The notes under the pieces were generated by a model. It was not told where the DNA came from, did not search any database, and saw nothing but the letters and a program-made list of their open reading frames with translations. Position numbers and translations under genes: made by a program. From contig CAVWSN010000037.1 of NCBI GenBank assembly GCA_963757815.1, forward strand, positions 1-64,000: DNA of 64,000 bases, in the 5' to 3' direction. Positions 60,993-64,000 of the stretch are shown here, piece by piece; position 1 is the first letter of the stretch; every line of letters starts with the position of its first letter. Source of the stretch: JACVRW01 sp963757815. Its GTDB lineage: Bacteria > Actinomycetota > Thermoleophilia > Solirubrobacterales > Thermoleophilaceae.

Positions 60993-61453
60993 GCACGGCA
61001 ACGATGCACACCAATCACGGTCCCATCGAGCTGGACCTGTTCGAGGAAGACGCGCCCAAGACGGTCGAGAACTTCGTGAAGCTCTCCGGGGACGGCTACT
61101 ACGACGGGCTGATCTTTCACCGCGTGATCAAGGACTTCATGGTCCAGGGCGGCTGCCCGCACGGGACCGGCACGGGCGGCCCGGGGTACGAGTTCGAGGA
61201 CGAGATCAACGACAACAAGATCGTGCGCGGTGCGCTCGCGATGGCCAACCGCGGCCCCGATACCAACGGCAGCCAGTTCTTCATCGTCACGGTCGACGCC
61301 GCGCCCTGGCTCGACGGCAAGCACACGGTGTTCGGCCGCGTGGCCTCGGGGATGGAGGCGGTCGACGCGATCGAGGGGCTCGAGACCGGCCCCGGCGACC
61401 GTCCCGTCGAGGACGCGCGGATCGAGCGCGTGGAGATCCACGGGACGGAGTGA
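60989..61453 (+). CDS. cyclophilin-type peptidyl-prolyl isomerase
   Basis: A 154-residue cyclophilin. It opens HTNHGPIELDLFEEDAPKTVENFVKLS and has YYDGLIFHRVIKDFMVQGGCPHGTGTGGPGYEFEDE with the catalytic Arg and Phe. It continues MANRGPDTNGSQFFIVTVDAAPWLDGKHTVFGRV. It is a compact cytosolic form with no signal peptide and catalyses cis-trans isomerisation at proline. The ATG overlaps the helicase stop; the GTG of the next gene overlaps its stop. Confidence 0.95.
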   Translation: MSTATMHTNHGPIELDLFEEDAPKTVENFVKLSGDGYYDGLIFHRVIKDFMVQGGCPHGTGTGGPGYEFEDEINDNKIVRGALAMANRGPDTNGSQFFIVTVDAAPWLDGKHTVFGRVASGMEAVDAIEGLETGPGDRPVEDARIERVEIHGTE

Positions 61454-61782
61454 GCGAGGCTCCCGCGGTCGAGCTGCTCTGGTGGGAGGGCTGCCCCTCC
61501 CACCCCGATGCGCTGGCCGAGCTCGAGCGCATCCTCAGCGAGGAGGGCCTCCCGGCCGAGGTCGAGCGGGTCGAGATCGAGAGCGACGAGCAGGCCGCGC
61601 GGGAGCGCTTCCCGGGCTCGCCGACGATCCGGATCGGCGGCCGGGACGTCGTCCCCCCGGGCGACGGCGAGCCGTTCACGCTCACCTGCCGGGTCTACCG
61701 GCTGCGCGACGGGCGCATCTCGCCCACCCCAGACCCCGAAGATGTGCGCGCCGCCGTGCGTCGCGCGAAGGAGGAGCTGTGA
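61450..61782 (+). CDS. small thioredoxin-fold protein
   Basis: A 110-residue protein with a thioredoxin-like opening (VELLWWEGCPSHPDALAELERIL) where the active site is C-x-x-H, followed by a cis-Pro-like SPTIRIGGRDV. It is the style of small thioredoxin-fold proteins sometimes mislabelled alkylmercury lyase. Only one Cys is in the active-site position, so disulphide exchange would be monothiol. The start is GTG 61450 overlapping the cyclophilin stop. Confidence 0.72.
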   Translation: MSEAPAVELLWWEGCPSHPDALAELERILSEEGLPAEVERVEIESDEQAARERFPGSPTIRIGGRDVVPPGDGEPFTLTCRVYRLRDGRISPTPDPEDVRAAVRRAKEEL

Positions 61783-62288
61783 TCGGCATCGGAGACAGCG
61801 CGCCGGGCTTCAGCCTGCCGGACACCGACGGCGTGGACCACTCGCCGGCCGAGGGCGGGATCACCGCCGTCGTCTTCACCTGCAACCACTGTCCATACGC
61901 GCTCGCCTGGCACGACCGCATCGCCGCGACGGCCCGCGACTACCCCGACGTGCGCTTCCTCGCCGTCAACCCCAACGACGCCGAGCGCTATCCCGGCGAT
62001 TCCTACGAGGCGATGCAGCGGCGCGTGGCCCAGGAGGACTGGCCGATGCCGTACCTGCGCGACGAGTCACAGGAGGTGGCGCGCGCGTACGGAGCGCAGA
62101 CGACGCCGGACATCTTCGTGGTCGACGCCGAGGGGCGGCTGCGCTACCGCGGGGCCCCGGACCCGGACCACCGTGACCCTGCCCAGAACGCATCCTGGCT
62201 CCGCGAGGCGCTCGACTCCCTGCAGGCGGGAGAGGCGCCCGGCCGCCCCGAGACCAAGCCAGTCGGCTGCTCGGTCAAGTGGAAGTGA
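61779..62288 (+). CDS. thioredoxin-family (AhpC/TlpA-like) protein
   Basis: A 169-residue thioredoxin-fold protein. It opens GDSAPGFSLPDTDGVDHS, has the redox motif FTCNHCPYA, FLAVNPNDAERYPGDSYEAM, and TTPDIFVVDAEGRLRYRG. No signal peptide is visible, so it is probably cytosolic or weakly membrane-associated and could reduce peroxides or protein disulphides. The start is GTG 61779, overlapping the previous stop. Last gene of the helicase-led operon. The end overlaps the convergent HAD gene by 14 bp. Confidence 0.88.
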   Translation: MIGIGDSAPGFSLPDTDGVDHSPAEGGITAVVFTCNHCPYALAWHDRIAATARDYPDVRFLAVNPNDAERYPGDSYEAMQRRVAQEDWPMPYLRDESQEVARAYGAQTTPDIFVVDAEGRLRYRGAPDPDHRDPAQNASWLREALDSLQAGEAPGRPETKPVGCSVKWK

Positions 62289-62947
62289 TCGCCCGGACCG
62301 CGGCCTCGGTGTCGCTCAGGTCCTCGAGGAGCGCGTCTGGTTCCGCGCCGCGCAGCTCGTCGAGATCCGCGAATCCGGTGGCCACGGCCACCGCCCGAGC
62401 CGCCGGCCTCGCGCGCGGCGCGCACGTCGAGCGGCGTGTCGCCCACCAGCACGGCGCCGGTCGGCTCGCCGTACTTGCGCGCCGCCCGCTCGCGCGCGAT
62501 CGCCACGAGCTCGTAGCGCTCCTCGTGCGGGTCGGAGCCGTAGGCCCCGACCTCGAAGTCGAGCCAGCGCTCGAGCCCGAAGGCGCTCACCTTGAGCGCG
62601 GCGTTCGCCTCGATGTTGCCTGTGAGCAGCGAGTTGATCACATCCGCACGCTCGTGCAGAGCGGCGAGCGTCTCGGGCACGCCGGGGTAGGTGCGGCCCT
62701 CGGCCGCGATCGCCTCGCGGCGGGTGTTGAGCGCCGCCTCGAGCTCGGCCAGGACGCGCGGCAAGTGCTCGCGCTCGCCCTCCAGCATCCCCAGGGCGAT
62801 CTGATGGTCCGTGCGTCCCGCATACGGGACGTCGACGTGTCCGGCGCTGCGTCCCGTCACCGTCTCGAACGCATCCGCGAATGCATGGCGCCCGTGGCCC
62901 GCCGTGTGGACGAGCGTCCCGTCGACATCCCAGAGCACGAGCAGCAC
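62275..62947 (-). CDS. HAD phosphatase, phosphoglycolate-phosphatase-like (one-base frameshift)
   Basis: A HAD hydrolase. Motif I is LWDVDGTLVHT, NSLLTGNIEANAALKV is in the cap/motif II region, and GAVLVGDTPLDVRAA is motif IV. A single extra G near 62400 shifts the frame. With it removed the protein reads AREAGARAVAVATGFADLDELRGAEPDALLEDL and stops at 62275, about 223 residues, normal for the family. As written, the product gains a foreign C-terminal tail. The start is GTG 62947. Confidence 0.85.
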
Positions 62948-62975
62948 GCTCCGAGACTGACAGACTGGTCGGCCG

Positions 62976-63314
62976 ATGCTCGATCGCCTGTCCGTCCCGC
63001 CCCGCCTCGTCTTGCGTGCCCTGGACGACCTGAACACGGTCGCCACGGTCCTCCGGGAGCTCGCCGCCCACGAGGGCGACCTCGCGTCGATATCGCGCTC
63101 GTTGACGGAGCTGCCCAGGGTCGAGGACGAGCTGTCGGCCCAGATCGAGACCCTCAAGGTCGAGGTACGCGCGCTGCATGAGTGGCTCGAGCCCCTCCAC
63201 CGCGAGGTCACCGACCTCGACGAGACCGCCGAGGCCCTCGAGCAGAGCCTGACGCGGGTGAATGAGTCGATCCTCGGCCTGCAGACGCTGCTCAAGAGGC
63301 TGCCGGGGATCTAG
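62976..63314 (+). CDS. coiled-coil hypothetical protein
   Basis: A 112-residue, strongly helical protein with heptad-like spacing of Leu and Val (VEDELSAQIETLKVEVRALHEWLEPLHREVTDLDETAEALEQSL). There is no signal peptide, no Cys and no enzymatic motif. It looks like a dimeric coiled coil, as in small scaffold or regulatory proteins. It is divergent from the HAD gene and convergent with the next HAD gene. Confidence 0.7.
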   Translation: MLDRLSVPPRLVLRALDDLNTVATVLRELAAHEGDLASISRSLTELPRVEDELSAQIETLKVEVRALHEWLEPLHREVTDLDETAEALEQSLTRVNESILGLQTLLKRLPGI

Positions 63315-63922
63315 CGCAGCGCCACGCCGAGCAGCGCCTCGAGGCGCGGAAGCGTGCTCTCGGCGCCGCGGTGGAGCACGGCGGTCATGCCCACCGCCTC
63401 GGCGCCCTCGCAGTTCTCGCGCAGGTCGTCCACGAACACGCAGTCGCGCGGCGGCAGCCCCACCCGCTCGCAGCCGAGCTCGAAGATCTCGGGCTGGGGC
63501 TTGTGGAGGCCGACCTCGCCCGAGATCACCACCCCGTCGAACAGCTCGGGGAACAGCGAGCGGTCGTAGCGCCCGGCCCCCATCGAGTTCGAGATCAGAC
63601 CGGTGCGGATGCCCTGAGCGCGGGCGCGCCGAAGGGCGTCGAGCATCGGCTCGTCCGGTGCGATGTGGCCGAACATGCGCTCGACCAAGCCGGGCCGGCG
63701 CGCCTGCTCGAGCTCGAGCAGCTCGCCGAAGCGCTCGCCGAACTCGTCCTCGCTGATCGCGCCGGTCTCGAGTCCTCGCACCGCCTCGAGTGCACGCGAC
63801 TCCTCGCGGAACAGCGTTCGGATGACGTCCGGGTCGAGCCCCTCCTCTTCGGCGAATGTCCGAAAGGACTCGAAGACGTTGCTCGTGAGGACCCCGCCGA
63901 AGTCGACGAGCAGCCCTCTCAC
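63311..63922 (-). CDS. HAD-IA family hydrolase
   Basis: A 203-residue HAD hydrolase. Motif I is LLVDFGGVLTSN, motif II is GLISNSMGAG, motif III is GLHKPQPEIFELG and motif IV is CVFVDDLRENCEGAEAVG. The start is GTG 63922, whose GTGA overlaps the stop of the next upstream gene. The neighbour's visible end resembles an APH-type phosphotransferase, and the pair recalls the HAD plus APH arrangement of ACAD10-like lipid enzymes. The link is inferred. Confidence 0.88.
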   Translation of the reverse strand: MRGLLVDFGGVLTSNVFESFRTFAEEEGLDPDVIRTLFREESRALEAVRGLETGAISEDEFGERFGELLELEQARRPGLVERMFGHIAPDEPMLDALRRARAQGIRTGLISNSMGAGRYDRSLFPELFDGVVISGEVGLHKPQPEIFELGCERVGLPPRDCVFVDDLRENCEGAEAVGMTAVLHRGAESTLPRLEALLGVALR

Positions 63923-64000
63923 GAGTGGGCTATCTCCCGCGCCTTCTCGGCGAGTGCCGGCACGCCGGTGTCGAAGAGCGCGAGGTAGGGGTCATCCGAG
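63919..64000 (-). CDS. C-terminal end of a gene, possibly an APH-family phosphotransferase
   Basis: The window ends inside this gene. Only 26 residues are visible, ending DTGVPALAEKAREIAHS before the TGA at 63919-63921. The pattern of a loop (SDDPYLALFDTG) followed by a short terminal helix fits the C termini of acyl-CoA-dehydrogenase-linked phosphotransferases, but 26 residues cannot prove it. It is translationally coupled to the HAD-IA gene. Confidence 0.4.
   Translation of the reverse strand, partial: SDDPYLALFDTGVPALAEKAREIAHS

Overview
The window is very GC-rich and densely coding on both strands, with many GTG and TTG starts and stop/start overlaps. The gene content points to a high-GC actinobacterium, most likely of the Thermoleophilia/Solirubrobacterales kind. 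The main pointers are a 2-oxoglutarate dehydrogenase with E2 and E1 on one chain, a pstSCAB-phoU-ppx operon beside ppk and a sixA-like gene, OmpR-type winged-helix regulators, and several short families typical of that group (DUF4126, DUF2630, DUF5996, DUF1365). The lineage is inferred from gene content, not from a marker-gene tree.

Layout. 1-10 kb: the 3' end of a tRNA, a thioredoxin-reductase-like flavoprotein, a P450, a DUF4126 membrane protein, an alpha/beta hydrolase, an SDR, a cyclopropane-fatty-acid-synthase-like methyltransferase preceded by a chimeric amine-oxidase/DUF1365 gene, a cyclic-nucleotide-binding protein, an enoyl-reductase-like protein and a frameshifted GH3 gene. 10-20 kb is a phosphate/polyphosphate block: ppk, sixA, then pstS-pstC-pstA-pstB-phoU-ppx as one minus-strand operon, followed by two winged-helix regulators. 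20-31 kb: a cupredoxin-like/membrane protein pair, small NTF2-like proteins, tRNA-Asp, gene scraps, PadR-monooxygenase and MarR-NTF2-dehalogenase operons, a hexapeptide-repeat protein and an SDR. 31-43 kb: the E2-E1 2-oxoglutarate dehydrogenase, an FAD oxidase, an MBL hydrolase, metF, an ECF sigma/anti-sigma pair and moaA. 43-51 kb: an HD protein read through into an amino-acid ABC importer operon, citrate synthase and a GH31 glycosidase. 51-64 kb: a PHP-glycosyltransferase fusion, small membrane and zinc proteins, an HTH-SRPBCC fusion, a PfkB kinase, a quinone reductase, a decayed DUF559 gene, a helicase-cyclophilin-thioredoxin operon and HAD phosphatases.

How the genes work together. Phosphate uptake (PstSCAB), its sensor PhoU, and polyphosphate synthesis and breakdown (Ppk, Ppx) sit together. 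Two promoters there, in front of pstS and in front of a receiver-less winged-helix protein, share one architecture: 11-bp-phased TTCACA-like direct repeats followed 15 bp later by GATAAC. This is the clearest regulatory signal in the window. Citrate synthase and the E2-E1 enzyme supply the TCA cycle. The amino-acid importer, metF and moaA add nitrogen, one-carbon and molybdenum-cofactor functions.

Caution. At least six otherwise intact genes carry a single extra base, and pstS carries a compensated pair of indels, so some apparent pseudogenes may reflect sequence quality. The strongest candidates for real novelty are the chimeric gene at 6581-7438, the twin PHO-type promoters, the PHP-glycosyltransferase fusion, the HTH-SRPBCC fusion and several perfect palindromes.
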